Notes under the pieces: generated by a model
What the model was told of the DNA's origin: nothing
The model's database searches: none
Seen by the model: only the letters and a program-made list of their open reading frames with translations
NCBI RefSeq assembly: GCF_000482745.1
Contig: NZ_AXWQ01000013.1
Span: forward strand, 109,061-173,060
Source: Oleidesulfovibrio alaskensis DSM 16109
Lineage (GTDB): Bacteria; Desulfobacterota; Desulfovibrionia; Desulfovibrionales; Desulfovibrionaceae
DNA: 64,000 nucleotides
Direction: 5' to 3'
Shown here: positions 25,116 to 33,520 of the stretch, one piece after another
How the letters are laid out: every line of letters starts with the position of its first letter
How positions within the stretch are numbered: position 1 is the stretch's first letter
Position numbers and translations under genes: made by a program

Positions 25116-27176
25116 ATGTCCAGAGCGCTTGAAAATCAAAGAACCTATGCCCTGGTCGGCACCGGAGGCAGCGGCAAGACCTCGCTGGCGGAAATGCTTC
25201 TTTTCCAGTCCGGCGCGGTCAGCCGCATGGGAAAAATCGAGGACGGAACAAGCTGCCTTGATTACGAGCCGGAGGAAGTGAAGCGGCGCGGCAGCATACA
25301 GCCCGCTTTTGCGACATTTTCATGGAACAAGAACCGGCACTTTCTTGCTGACATCCCCGGCGATAACAACTTTATCGGCGACATCAACTACCTGCTGGCC
25401 GGCGTTGATGCCGCCGTTTTTGTTGTCGATGCCGTGGACGGAGTACGCCCCCTGACACGTAAACTGTGGAACGCCGTGAAAAATGCCGGTCTGCCCGCCA
25501 TGGTCTTCATCAACAAGACCGACCGCGACAGAGCCGACTTCGACATGGCCTTTGCGGGATTGTCCGACATACTGGGTATCAAACCCGTTCTGCTCTATTC
25601 TCCCGTGGGGCAGCAGGAAAACTTTCGCGGGGTGGCCGATGTGCTGGCAGGCAAGGCCCTGCTGTTCGGCGAAAACGGCAGTGTGACCGAAGCTGACATA
25701 CCCGCGGACATGGCAGACGACATACAGGCCCTGCGCGAAACCATGGTGGAAAACATCGCGGAAAGCGATGAAGAGCTTATGGAAAAATACCTTGAAGAAG
25801 GTGAACTGACAGACGAAGAAATACACGCTGCCCTGCGCAAAGGCGTACTGAAAGGCGAACTGATACCGGTTGCTGCCGGTTCGGCACTGGAAAACAAAGG
25901 CGGCGCGCAGGTGCTCGACCTCATCCAGAGTCTTTTCCCCTCGCCGCTGGACCGCGCGGCATGGCTTGACGAAGAAGGCAACGAGCGCGTCTCCTCTCCC
26001 GACGGGCCGGTGTCTGCATTTGTCATAAAAACGCTGGCCGACCCCTTTGCAGGGCAGCTCAGTATTCTGCGTATTCTTTCCGGCACGCTGAAGCCCGACA
26101 CCACGCTGTACAACCCCGCCAGAGAAGAAAACGAGCGTGTGGGCACACCGCTGTGCCTTGTGGGCAAAGAGCAGACCCCCTGCAAGGAAGCTCTTGAACC
26201 CGGTGCCGTTATTGCCGTGGCCAAACTGAAAAACACCCGTACCGGCGACACACTGTGCGAAGAAAAAACACCCTTTGCGCTGGCGCGCCCGCATATGCCC
26301 CCCACTCTTATCACCTATGCGCTGGCCCCGCAGGAAAAAGGCGATGAAGACAAAGTATACGCGGCCGTGCACAAACTGCTTGATGAAGACATAACCCTGC
26401 GTCTGAACAGAGACGAAGAAACCGGAGACATACTGCTTTCCGGCATGGGGCAGATGCACATAGAAACCGCCGTGGAACGTGCGCGCCGCCGTTACAAGGC
26501 GGACATTGTGCTGAAAACGCCCAAGGTGCCCTACCGCGAAACCATCAAGGGCAAAGCGCAGGTGCAGGGCAGACACAAGAAACAATCCGGCGGACGCGGG
26601 CAGTTCGGCGACTGCTGGGTGGAAATCAGCCCGCAGGAGCGCGGAGCAGGGTACACCTTTGAAGACGCCATCGTGGGCGGTTCCATTCCCCGCCAGTATA
26701 TACCCGCTGTGGATAAAGGCGTTCAGGAGGCCGCCCACAGAGGCTATCTTGCCGGATATCCCATGGTGGACTTCAAGGTGCGTCTGTACGACGGGTCGTA
26801 CCACACGGTGGACTCTTCGGAAATGGCCTTTAAAATCGCAGGATCGCTTGCCTTTAAAAAAGCCATGGAATCATGCCGCCCCGTACTGCTTGAACCCGTC
26901 ATGCTGGTCAGCGTGTCTGTGCCGGATGAATACATGGGCGACATCATCGGCGACCTTTCCAGCCGCCGCGGCAAAGTGCTTGGCTCCGACTCCACAGCCG
27001 GCATAACGGAAATCAAAGCGCACATCCCCATGAATGAAATCATGCGCTATGCCCCCGATCTGCGTTCCATGACCGGCGGACAGGGCGTGTTCACCATGGA
27101 ATTCGATCATTACGAGGAAGCTCCGCCCCATATCACCGAAAAGGTGGTGGCAGAAAGCCAGCAGGCAGCAGCCTGA
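25116..27176 (+). CDS. Elongation factor G-like GTPase (EF-G paralogue)
   Basis: 686 residues with the five-domain EF-G layout. G1 is GTGGSGKTSL (16-25), G4 NKTD, and the C-terminal domains read GGRGQFGDCWVEISP, VDKGVQEAAHRGYL and GYPMVDFKVRLYDGSYHTVDSSEMAFKIA. G3 reads DIPGDNNF (79-86), where canonical EF-G has DTPGH; the catalytic histidine is replaced by Asp83. This fits the EF-G-like (FusA2/EF-G II) group rather than the main fusA, and no str-operon genes are near. GGGAG precedes the ATG. Role unknown; reduced or altered GTP hydrolysis is likely. Confidence 0.88.
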   Translation: MSRALENQRTYALVGTGGSGKTSLAEMLLFQSGAVSRMGKIEDGTSCLDYEPEEVKRRGSIQPAFATFSWNKNRHFLADIPGDNNFIGDINYLLAGVDAAVFVVDAVDGVRPLTRKLWNAVKNAGLPAMVFINKTDRDRADFDMAFAGLSDILGIKPVLLYSPVGQQENFRGVADVLAGKALLFGENGSVTEADIPADMADDIQALRETMVENIAESDEELMEKYLEEGELTDEEIHAALRKGVLKGELIPVAAGSALENKGGAQVLDLIQSLFPSPLDRAAWLDEEGNERVSSPDGPVSAFVIKTLADPFAGQLSILRILSGTLKPDTTLYNPAREENERVGTPLCLVGKEQTPCKEALEPGAVIAVAKLKNTRTGDTLCEEKTPFALARPHMPPTLITYALAPQEKGDEDKVYAAVHKLLDEDITLRLNRDEETGDILLSGMGQMHIETAVERARRRYKADIVLKTPKVPYRETIKGKAQVQGRHKKQSGGRGQFGDCWVEISPQERGAGYTFEDAIVGGSIPRQYIPAVDKGVQEAAHRGYLAGYPMVDFKVRLYDGSYHTVDSSEMAFKIAGSLAFKKAMESCRPVLLEPVMLVSVSVPDEYMGDIIGDLSSRRGKVLGSDSTAGITEIKAHIPMNEIMRYAPDLRSMTGGQGVFTMEFDHYEEAPPHITEKVVAESQQAAA

Positions 27177-27513
27177 TCTGCATTGCTTCAACGACATCCA
27201 CGCGGCCGCCTCCGGGCGGCCGCATGCATTGTATCGGGGTGTGATATCCCCTGCCGCGACAGCCCCCGTGCAGCACACGGCAGCACACGGCGTACGTTTT
27301 TTTAAACCGCTGCCGCAAGATGCCGCCCTGCCGTTCCCCCGCTCCCGCCATGCCTGCGTTCCCGCGGCAGAGTGTTTTTCTGTCTGCTTGCTTTTTTGCT
27401 CCGCTCATGTTGCTTTTGCCCGTCCGCGGGCTTATGCCCCGTGGCAGGATACCGGCACACAAACGCCGGCCCCGAACATTCAACGCAACCGATCCAACGG
27501 AGACGTTCCTATA
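27177..27513. other. Intergenic region with a GC hairpin
   Basis: After the EF-G-like gene comes GCGGCCGCC/GGGCGGCCGC (27202-27224), a strong hairpin without a T-run, then a repeated GCAGCACACGGC and a short T-tract. No convincing gene. It probably holds the 3' end of the upstream gene and the pdxK promoter. Confidence 0.45.
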
Positions 27514-28416
27514 ATGCGCACCCCAGTGCCGCGCGTGGCGGCAATACACGATCTTTCCGGCTTCGGGCGCACCTCGCTCACCGTGGCCATGCCTGTACTT
27601 TCGTCCATGGGCGTTCAGGTTTGCCCGCTGCCCACGGCGGTGCTGTCCACCCACACGTCCGGTTTTGAAAACTTCAGCTTTGTGGACCTGACGGAACAGA
27701 TGCATTCCATCCTTGACCACTGGCAGTCGCTCAACCTCAAGTTCGATGCCGTCTACAGCGGTTTTCTGGGCTCGCCGGAACAGGTGGACATCGTGGCCCG
27801 CTGCATCGACATGTTCCGCACTCCGGACGGGCTTGCGGTGGTGGACCCCGTCATGGGCGACAACGGCGAAATGGAGCCCACCATGACGCTTGAAATGGTT
27901 CACCGCATGCGCTGGCTGGTCACCAAGGCAGACATAATAACCCCCAACTTTACGGAAGCGGCCTTTCTGCTGGACGAAAAGTACACCACCGAAGCCACTG
28001 TAAGCACGGTGAAAGACTGGCTGCGCCGCCTCACAGCCATGGGGCCATCCATAGCCATCATCACCAGCGTGCCGGTGCACGGTGATGAACGGCGCAGCGC
28101 TGTTATGGCATACAACCGCCGGCATGACCGGTTCTGGAAAGTAGACTGCTCATATATTCCGGCACATTACCCGGGAACGGGTGATACGTTTGCCAGCGTG
28201 GTCACCGGCGCGCTGCTGCAGGGCGACAGCCTGCCCATAGCCATGGACCGCGCCGTGCAGTTTGTCACCATGGGCATCAGAGCCACCTTCGGGCACAACC
28301 TGCCAAGCCGCGACGGTATTCTGCTGGAACGGGTGCTTGATACACTAAGAGCGCCGGTCACCAGCAGTTCGTTTGAGCTGCTGGACAACGACGGGGAGCA
28401 GTGCGCATGCAGATAG
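27514..28416 (+). CDS. pdxK: Pyridoxal/pyridoxamine kinase
   Basis: 300-residue ribokinase-superfamily kinase that phosphorylates B6 vitamers. Landmarks: AAIHDLSGFGRTSLTVAMPVLSSMG, LPTAVLSTHTSGF, VDPVMGDNGEM, ITPNFTEAAFLLD and the anion-hole signature YPGTGDTFASVVTGALL. ATG 27514 is selected by homology (RTPVPRVAAIHDLSGFG). It overlaps murI by ten bases, and a PLP-dependent aminotransferase follows, so the operon couples PLP supply to its users. PdxK versus PdxY cannot be decided here. Confidence 0.88.
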   Translation: MRTPVPRVAAIHDLSGFGRTSLTVAMPVLSSMGVQVCPLPTAVLSTHTSGFENFSFVDLTEQMHSILDHWQSLNLKFDAVYSGFLGSPEQVDIVARCIDMFRTPDGLAVVDPVMGDNGEMEPTMTLEMVHRMRWLVTKADIITPNFTEAAFLLDEKYTTEATVSTVKDWLRRLTAMGPSIAIITSVPVHGDERRSAVMAYNRRHDRFWKVDCSYIPAHYPGTGDTFASVVTGALLQGDSLPIAMDRAVQFVTMGIRATFGHNLPSRDGILLERVLDTLRAPVTSSSFELLDNDGEQCACR

Positions 28417-29264
28417 AATCCGGCTGCGATTCCCGCCGTGACCTGCCCATCGGCATGTTCGACTCCGGCGTGGGGGGCCTGACCGTGCTCAAGGCACTGC
28501 GCCGCCGCATGCCCTGTGAAAGCATTTTGTATCTGGGCGATACCGCCCGGCTGCCCTACGGCACAAAATCGGCCGAGACGGTCACCCGCTATGCCTTGCA
28601 GGCTTCGGCCAGACTGGTCGAAAGAGATATAAAGCTGCTGGTGGTGGCCTGCAACACCGTGAGTGCCACGGCTCTTGAGCCGCTGCGCAACGCCTATCCG
28701 GGCATTCCGGTCATAGGCGTGGTCCAGCCCGGCGCACAGGCCAGCTGCCGGGCATCCGCCACGGGGCGTATTGCGGTTATCGCCACGGAATCAACCATTC
28801 GCGGCCGCGCGTACGAGCGTGCCATCCACGCCATCAGACCGGATGCCCAGACCACCGGCGCGCCCTGCCCCCTGTTTGTGCCGCTGGCCGAAGAAGGCTG
28901 GCTGGACGGCCCGCTGGTCGAAGGCATAGCCGCCCGCTATCTGAACCCCATCTTTCATCCCGCCTCCGGTTCCGGCAGGCCGGAAACACCGGATTGTCTG
29001 GTGCTGGGCTGCACTCATTTTCCGCTGCTGGCCGGTGCCATACGCAATGTCATCGGTGACGGAGTGACCATAGTGGACAGCGCGGCCATCACTGCAAAAG
29101 CGGTGGAGGCGGAACTGCGCGCCAGAGGTCTGGAGCGCCGGGCCACTGAATGCGGTGAGACAAGATTTATGGCCACGGACGATGTTCCCCGTTTTTCACG
29201 CACCGGCGGTCTTTTTCTGGGTACTCCGGTCGCCCCCGACGAAGTGGAACTGGTGGACCTGTAA
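28407..29264 (+). CDS. murI: Glutamate racemase
   Basis: Makes D-glutamate for peptidoglycan. 285 residues with both catalytic cysteines in context (VVACNTVSATALE and LGCTHFPLL), GMFDSGVGGLTVL and GDTARLPYGTKS. ATG 28407 has GGGGAG at eight bases; a GTG at 28401 is less well spaced. Overlaps pdxK. Confidence 0.93.
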   Translation: MQIESGCDSRRDLPIGMFDSGVGGLTVLKALRRRMPCESILYLGDTARLPYGTKSAETVTRYALQASARLVERDIKLLVVACNTVSATALEPLRNAYPGIPVIGVVQPGAQASCRASATGRIAVIATESTIRGRAYERAIHAIRPDAQTTGAPCPLFVPLAEEGWLDGPLVEGIAARYLNPIFHPASGSGRPETPDCLVLGCTHFPLLAGAIRNVIGDGVTIVDSAAITAKAVEAELRARGLERRATECGETRFMATDDVPRFSRTGGLFLGTPVAPDEVELVDL

Positions 29265-29290
29265 CAACCGGCAACGCCGGAGGATACGGC

Positions 29291-30403
29291 ATGAACGCTT
29301 ACACTGAAATTCCCATGGTTCCGGGGCCCACCACCCTGCACCCCGATGCACTGGCGGCCATGGGCCGTGATTACGGTTCAGGACAGATAGAAACTGCCTA
29401 CCTGCAGCTGTATGCAGACACGCAGAAACTGCTGGGCACGCTGGCGGGTACCGGCAACGATATGGTGATAATGACCGGCGAAGGCATGCTGGCCCTGTGG
29501 GGAGCGCTGAAGAGCTGTCTGGCTCCCGGTGACAGGGTGCTCAGCGTGGCCACAGGCGTCTTCGGCGACGGCATAGGCGACATGGCCGCCGGTCTGGGCT
29601 GCGAAGTGCGCAAAATCACACTGCCCTTCAACGCCACGCTGGACGACCTGACCGCCGTGGAAGAGGCTGTCGACCGTTTCAGGCCGCGCATGATCACCGC
29701 TGTGCACTGTGAAACGCCGTCCGGCACGCTGAACCCGCTGGCAGAACTGGGCAGGCTCAAAGCAGCCATGAATGTTCCGCTTTTCTATGTTGACGCCGTG
29801 GCAAGCCTTGGCGGCGCTCCCGTAATGGCCGACGACTGGCATGTGGACCTGCTGCTCGGCGGCTCGCAGAAATGCCTCTCCGCACCGCCTTCCATGGCCT
29901 TTGTGGGAGTAAGCCCCGCCGCATGGGAGGCAGTGGAACAGCGGGCCTATCAGGGCTACGACGCACTGGGACCTTTCCGTACAGTGCACAGCGACGGCCG
30001 CTGCCCGTATACCCCGTACTGGCACGGCACGGCGGCGCTGCATGCCGCCGCCGCGGCCATTGTTGCCGAAGGAACAGAACAGGTTTTTGCGCGGCACCGC
30101 AATGTGGCCCGGCAATGCCGCGACGGTCTGCAGGAGATGGGCATCAGGTTGTTCACCGCTGAAAACGCTGTGAATTCACCCACAGTAACCGCGGCACTTG
30201 TTCCCCGAGGCTGGGAATGCGCTGCATGGCTGCAGGCGCTTGCCGCACGCGGTCTGCGCGCCGCAGGCAGCTTCGGCCCCATGGCGGGCAAGGTGTTCCG
30301 GCTGGGGCATATGGGTACACAGGCACACCCCCGGCTGATGGAAAAAGCCCTGCAGGTCATGGCGCAGGTGCTGGAACAGGGTCCGGCGGCATCCCGCCGC
30401 TGA
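29291..30403 (+). CDS. Class V aminotransferase (alanine-glyoxylate / serine-pyruvate type)
   Basis: 370-residue PLP enzyme; Schiff-base Lys194 in GGSQKCLSAPPSMAF. MVPGPTTLHPDALAAM opens it and GSFGPMAGKVFRLGHMG is the usual C-terminal block. Family members transfer the amino group from alanine, serine or phosphonates; no phosphonate genes are nearby, so alanine/serine-glyoxylate activity is the best guess. GGAGG precedes the ATG, 26 bases after murI. Confidence 0.86.
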   Translation: MNAYTEIPMVPGPTTLHPDALAAMGRDYGSGQIETAYLQLYADTQKLLGTLAGTGNDMVIMTGEGMLALWGALKSCLAPGDRVLSVATGVFGDGIGDMAAGLGCEVRKITLPFNATLDDLTAVEEAVDRFRPRMITAVHCETPSGTLNPLAELGRLKAAMNVPLFYVDAVASLGGAPVMADDWHVDLLLGGSQKCLSAPPSMAFVGVSPAAWEAVEQRAYQGYDALGPFRTVHSDGRCPYTPYWHGTAALHAAAAAIVAEGTEQVFARHRNVARQCRDGLQEMGIRLFTAENAVNSPTVTAALVPRGWECAAWLQALAARGLRAAGSFGPMAGKVFRLGHMGTQAHPRLMEKALQVMAQVLEQGPAASRR

Positions 30404-30431
30404 CTCTGCGCACATGGTTATCTGAAAAAAT

Positions 30432-30468
30432 GTCCGGCACGGCGTACAAGCTGCGCCGGACTTTTTTT
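30432..30468 (+). terminator. Intrinsic terminator of the pdxK-murI operon
   Basis: GTCCGGC / GCCGGAC outer stem with further pairing inside, followed by seven T residues, 29 bases after the aminotransferase stop. Confidence 0.88.
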
Positions 30469-30971
30469 CACTCCCGCGCCGGCCGCGCGCAGGCAAAAGC
30501 GGTCCGCAATCCATCTCTGCGCCGTGCGGCGCACGGCAGTTTCAGTGCCATCTGCCGGTCATGGCGGCCCAAAAACCGGCCCACGCCGGGTTCTGCCGCA
30601 TGAAAACAGCCCGTAGCGCCCGCCGTGTCCGGCAAAATAAAGCTTGATTATCAAGTTTATTTTTTCTAAGGTGCTGCCTGCACACAACGGGGAACGCGCA
30701 TTCTCTCTGCGTTCCTCCCGCAGGTCACACGGCACAGACCTGTCATATACAAAGACGGTTCACCTGCCTTTTCATCCAGCGGCATCATAAACCGCTTTTT
30801 TTATCCGTGACCGCCGGTTCTGCCTTCGCGCGCAGGTTCCGGCGGTTAGCCCGATTTCGCATACGTTCATGCTGCACAGCCGGTTTTCCGGCTTCGCCGG
30901 CCTGTCCCAGACATGCCGCTCATGCGTTGCCCGTGCGCTGCCGCGTACACAACGCCCCAAGGAGACTGCCC
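30469..30971 (+). promoter_or_regulatory. Long upstream region of the KamA-like gene with AT-rich dyad promoter
   Basis: No gene seen in about 500 bases. At 30644-30672 lies TTGATT, a 17-base AT-rich spacer and TAAGGT, embedded in a dyad (CTTGAT/ATCAAG, 30643-30654) that stands out in GC-rich DNA. The dyad could be an operator or a short hairpin; a Fur-like site was considered but does not match well. Leader to the start codon is about 300 bases. Confidence 0.4.
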
Positions 30972-32126
30972 ATGACCCGTCAGCACGCTACGTACACGAG
31001 CTGTATCAACTCACTGCCCCTCGACGCACAGGAAGCCCGCGCGCTGCGGCCTGTGATGGAATATTACGCATTCAGGGCCAACGACTACTATCTTTCGCTT
31101 ATCAACTGGGATGATCCGGCCGACCCCATCCGCCGCATCATTGTGCCGCACCCCGACGAGACAAAGGACTGGGGCGAACTGGATCCTTCTGACGAGGCCC
31201 GCTACACCGCCGTGCCCGGCATGCAGCACAAATACCGCGACACGGCCATTCTGCTGGCAGGCAAAGCCTGCGGCGGACTGTGCCGGTTCTGCTTCCGCAA
31301 GCGCATTTTCATGGAGGGCGGCACACCGCCCGTGCCGGACACCGGAAAAGCGCTGGCCTACATAAGGGCGCACAAAGAAATTACCAACGTTCTCATCTCA
31401 GGCGGCGATCCGCTGCTGCTGCCCCTGGCTGAACTGGAACATATCCTCAAAGGTCTGGACACCGTAGACCATCTGCAGTTCATCCGCATAGGGTCGCGCA
31501 TGCCCGTCTTCGACCCCGGTCTCATCGCCGGCAATACCCGCCTGCTCGAGCTGCTTTCGCGGTATTCCAGACCCGGACGCAAGCTGTACATGCAGACACA
31601 CTTCAATCACCCGCGCGAACTTTCGCCGCTGGCGCTGGAAGCCGTTGACGCCCTGCAGCGCGCCGGCATCATAATGACCAATCAGACACCGCTGCTGCGC
31701 GGCGTGAACGACTGCCCCGAAACGCTGTCGGAACTGTTCGCAAAACTGGCGGGAGCCGGTGTGCCGCCTTATTACCTGTTTGTCTGCCGTCCCACCAAAG
31801 GCAACAGACACTTCACGGTGCCCATAGAGGAAGGATACGACATACTGCAGAAAGCGCAGAAAACGCTCAGCGGCCCCGCCAAGCGTGTACGCTATGCCAT
31901 GTCGCACGCCACCGGCAAAATCGAAGTGGTCTCGGTAACTCACGATCAGGTGGTATTCCGCCGCCACCGGACGCCCAATCCGGCCCACTCCGGTTCTCTG
32001 CTCAGCTTTCCGCGCAATCCTGCCGCTACCTGGCTGGATGATTACACCGCTCCTGCCGGTAAAGGCATGCCCCGCAGGATGGAAGGCATACCCGGCTGGG
32101 GAAGCCGCAGCAGCCGCGACGCATAG
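30972..32126 (+). CDS. KamA-family radical SAM protein (lysine 2,3-aminomutase-like)
   Basis: 384 residues. The radical SAM cluster motif is CGGLCRFC (Cys100/104/107), preceded by the KamA-type LAGKACGGLCRFCFRKR and followed by LISGGDPLLLPL and QTPLLRGVN. The PLP-binding lysine equivalent appears to be in SHATGKIEVV, so a PLP-dependent aminomutase reaction is possible. True lysine 2,3-aminomutases are somewhat longer, so substrate (lysine, glutamate or other) is open. AAGGAG precedes ATG 30972; upstream in-frame readings lack coding character. Confidence 0.83.
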   Translation: MTRQHATYTSCINSLPLDAQEARALRPVMEYYAFRANDYYLSLINWDDPADPIRRIIVPHPDETKDWGELDPSDEARYTAVPGMQHKYRDTAILLAGKACGGLCRFCFRKRIFMEGGTPPVPDTGKALAYIRAHKEITNVLISGGDPLLLPLAELEHILKGLDTVDHLQFIRIGSRMPVFDPGLIAGNTRLLELLSRYSRPGRKLYMQTHFNHPRELSPLALEAVDALQRAGIIMTNQTPLLRGVNDCPETLSELFAKLAGAGVPPYYLFVCRPTKGNRHFTVPIEEGYDILQKAQKTLSGPAKRVRYAMSHATGKIEVVSVTHDQVVFRRHRTPNPAHSGSLLSFPRNPAATWLDDYTAPAGKGMPRRMEGIPGWGSRSSRDA

Positions 32127-32190
32127 TCCCGACATCACCTTCGTTACGGATTCCGCGGCTGACCATACAATCAGCCGTTACCGAAGACAA

Positions 32191-32221
32191 AGGCCGCATT
32201 CATCACAGAATGCGGCCTTTT
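32191..32221 (+). terminator. Intrinsic terminator after the KamA-like gene
   Basis: AGGCCGCATTC / GAATGCGGCCT perfect 11-bp stem with an atcaca loop and a short T tail. Confidence 0.85.
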
Positions 32222-32273
32222 CGGGTGTTTGTCTGAACTGCGGTACGGCCCCGTGCCGCTCGGGCGGATTTCA

Positions 32274-32303
32274 TTGACAATACTGCAAACCGGAAGCTAT
32301 GGG
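32274..32303 (+). promoter_or_regulatory. Sigma-70 promoter for rubredoxin
   Basis: Consensus TTGACA (32274), 18-base spacer, TATGGG (32298-32303); leader of about 130 bases to the rubredoxin start. Confidence 0.5.
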
Positions 32304-32440
32304 ACAGAGACTGGAAGCTGCCCCTTTCAAGCACCGTGCTGAAAAAGCGCTCCGGACGAGGCGGGTCTTGTTTCCTGCCGGCGCGAACGCGGGTACGTCT
32401 TCATGTTCAACGCAGAACCCCGCAAACACAGGAGAATATG

Positions 32441-32596
32441 ATGGATAAATACGAATGCCCCTGCGGCTATGTCTACGACCCCGAAGTGGGTGACATCGAA
32501 AACGGTGTTCAGCCCGGAACCGCTTTTGCCGACCTGCCCGAAGACTGGGTATGTCCGCTGTGCGGCGCGGAAAAAGAATTTTTTGAAAAAGTTTAG
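32441..32596 (+). CDS. Rubredoxin with a CxC first knuckle
   Basis: 51-residue electron carrier (an ATG three bases earlier is possible; GGAG spacing favours the second). The sequence follows the Desulfovibrio rubredoxin pattern (GDIENGVQPGT, FADLPEDWVCPLCGA), but the first metal knuckle reads YECPCGYVYDP, with one residue between the cysteines instead of two. Codons confirm it: tgc ccc tgc. The second knuckle CPLC is normal. It is monocistronic with its own promoter and terminator. Role probably in oxygen/peroxide detoxification or general electron transfer. Confidence 0.92.
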   Translation: MDKYECPCGYVYDPEVGDIENGVQPGTAFADLPEDWVCPLCGAEKEFFEKV

Positions 32597-32618
32597 ACCG
32601 GCGCATGCACCGTGTCAG

Positions 32619-32649
32619 GCCGTCTTCCAGCCGGAAGGCGGCTTTTTTT
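32619..32649 (+). terminator. Intrinsic terminator of rubredoxin
   Basis: GCCGtCTTCC / GGAAGgCGGC stem with agcc loop and seven T residues. Confidence 0.88.
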
Positions 32650-32756
32650 GCGCCCCGTGCCGGACAGCATGCCGCGGCACCGCCACGGCAAAAGTCTGCC
32701 CCTCACGCACAGCGTGCACAGGCGACGATGAATGCCGTGCGTTTCTTACGCCCTGC

Positions 32757-33338
32757 TCAGTCGCGCCCCATTCCGTCCTGCACATGCAGAAAAGACCGCA
32801 CCTGTCCCACACCTTCCACGGCGCGGGCTGCCGCCACGGCCTGCGCAGCCCCGGCACCGGAAGGCACGGGGCCCATCAGTACCGCATCGCCGCGCACAGT
32901 ATCAACGACCAGTGCGGAGATATCCAGCCCTTCCACGCCGGAAAGCGCATCCATAACCCTGCCTGCCAGCGCGTTATCGTGCACGTCTGCCGCATCACCG
33001 GCAGGCGGAAACACGTAACCGGCCACTGCGCTTATTTCCGGAGCCCTGCGCGCCTCACGCACCACCTGCGCAAAGGTGTCATCGTCCGCTTCTCCTATAA
33101 TGAACGCGGTGTCCTGCCATGCATACACCGTCAGCCCCGCCGCTCTGTCGCCCAGCGCGGCCAGTGCCGCACGCACGGCCTGTTCGGCTTTTTCATTGCG
33201 GGCATACGCGGGAACGGCATCCGCAGCGGAACTGTCTGCAGAAAAAAGCCCCCCGCCCATGCAGCCCGGCAGCGCAAGCACAGTTGTCAGCAGCATGGCG
33301 GAAACAAAAAAACGACGCAGCACGGTATAATATCTCAT
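32757..33338 (-). CDS. BON-domain lipoprotein
   Basis: 193 residues with a lipoprotein signal (TVLALPGC lipobox) and BON-type repeats in the mature part (for example RVMDALSGVEGLDISALVVDTVRGDAVLMGPVP, ARAVEGVGQVRSFLHV). BON domains bind phospholipid or help stabilise the envelope, as in OsmY and DolP. GGA upstream of the ATG gives weak initiation. Stands alone between convergent rubredoxin and divergent glycerate kinase. Confidence 0.78.
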   Translation of the reverse strand: MRYYTVLRRFFVSAMLLTTVLALPGCMGGGLFSADSSAADAVPAYARNEKAEQAVRAALAALGDRAAGLTVYAWQDTAFIIGEADDDTFAQVVREARRAPEISAVAGYVFPPAGDAADVHDNALAGRVMDALSGVEGLDISALVVDTVRGDAVLMGPVPSGAGAAQAVAAARAVEGVGQVRSFLHVQDGMGRD

Positions 33339-33520
33339 ATCAGCGGATTCCTTTTGTCTGTCTTACGTTGACCGTGTAGTAGCACGGCACACAGCCTGTG
33401 TCACCCGCAGCGCGGGCGTTGTTCCGCACAGCGGATTTCTTGACCGGCCGGACTTCCCGCAGCTACCATAAGCGCCCCGCACACATACCGGCGGCCATCG
33501 CCGCAACAGGAAGAATACTG

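Noticed and set aside
25320..26804. 494-codon minus-strand frame inside the EF-G-like gene
   Set aside because: Fully antisense to an intact EF-G-family protein, no family resemblance.
30636..30668. Fur box before the KamA-like gene
   Set aside because: The dyad is too short and does not follow the GATAATGAT repeat pattern.
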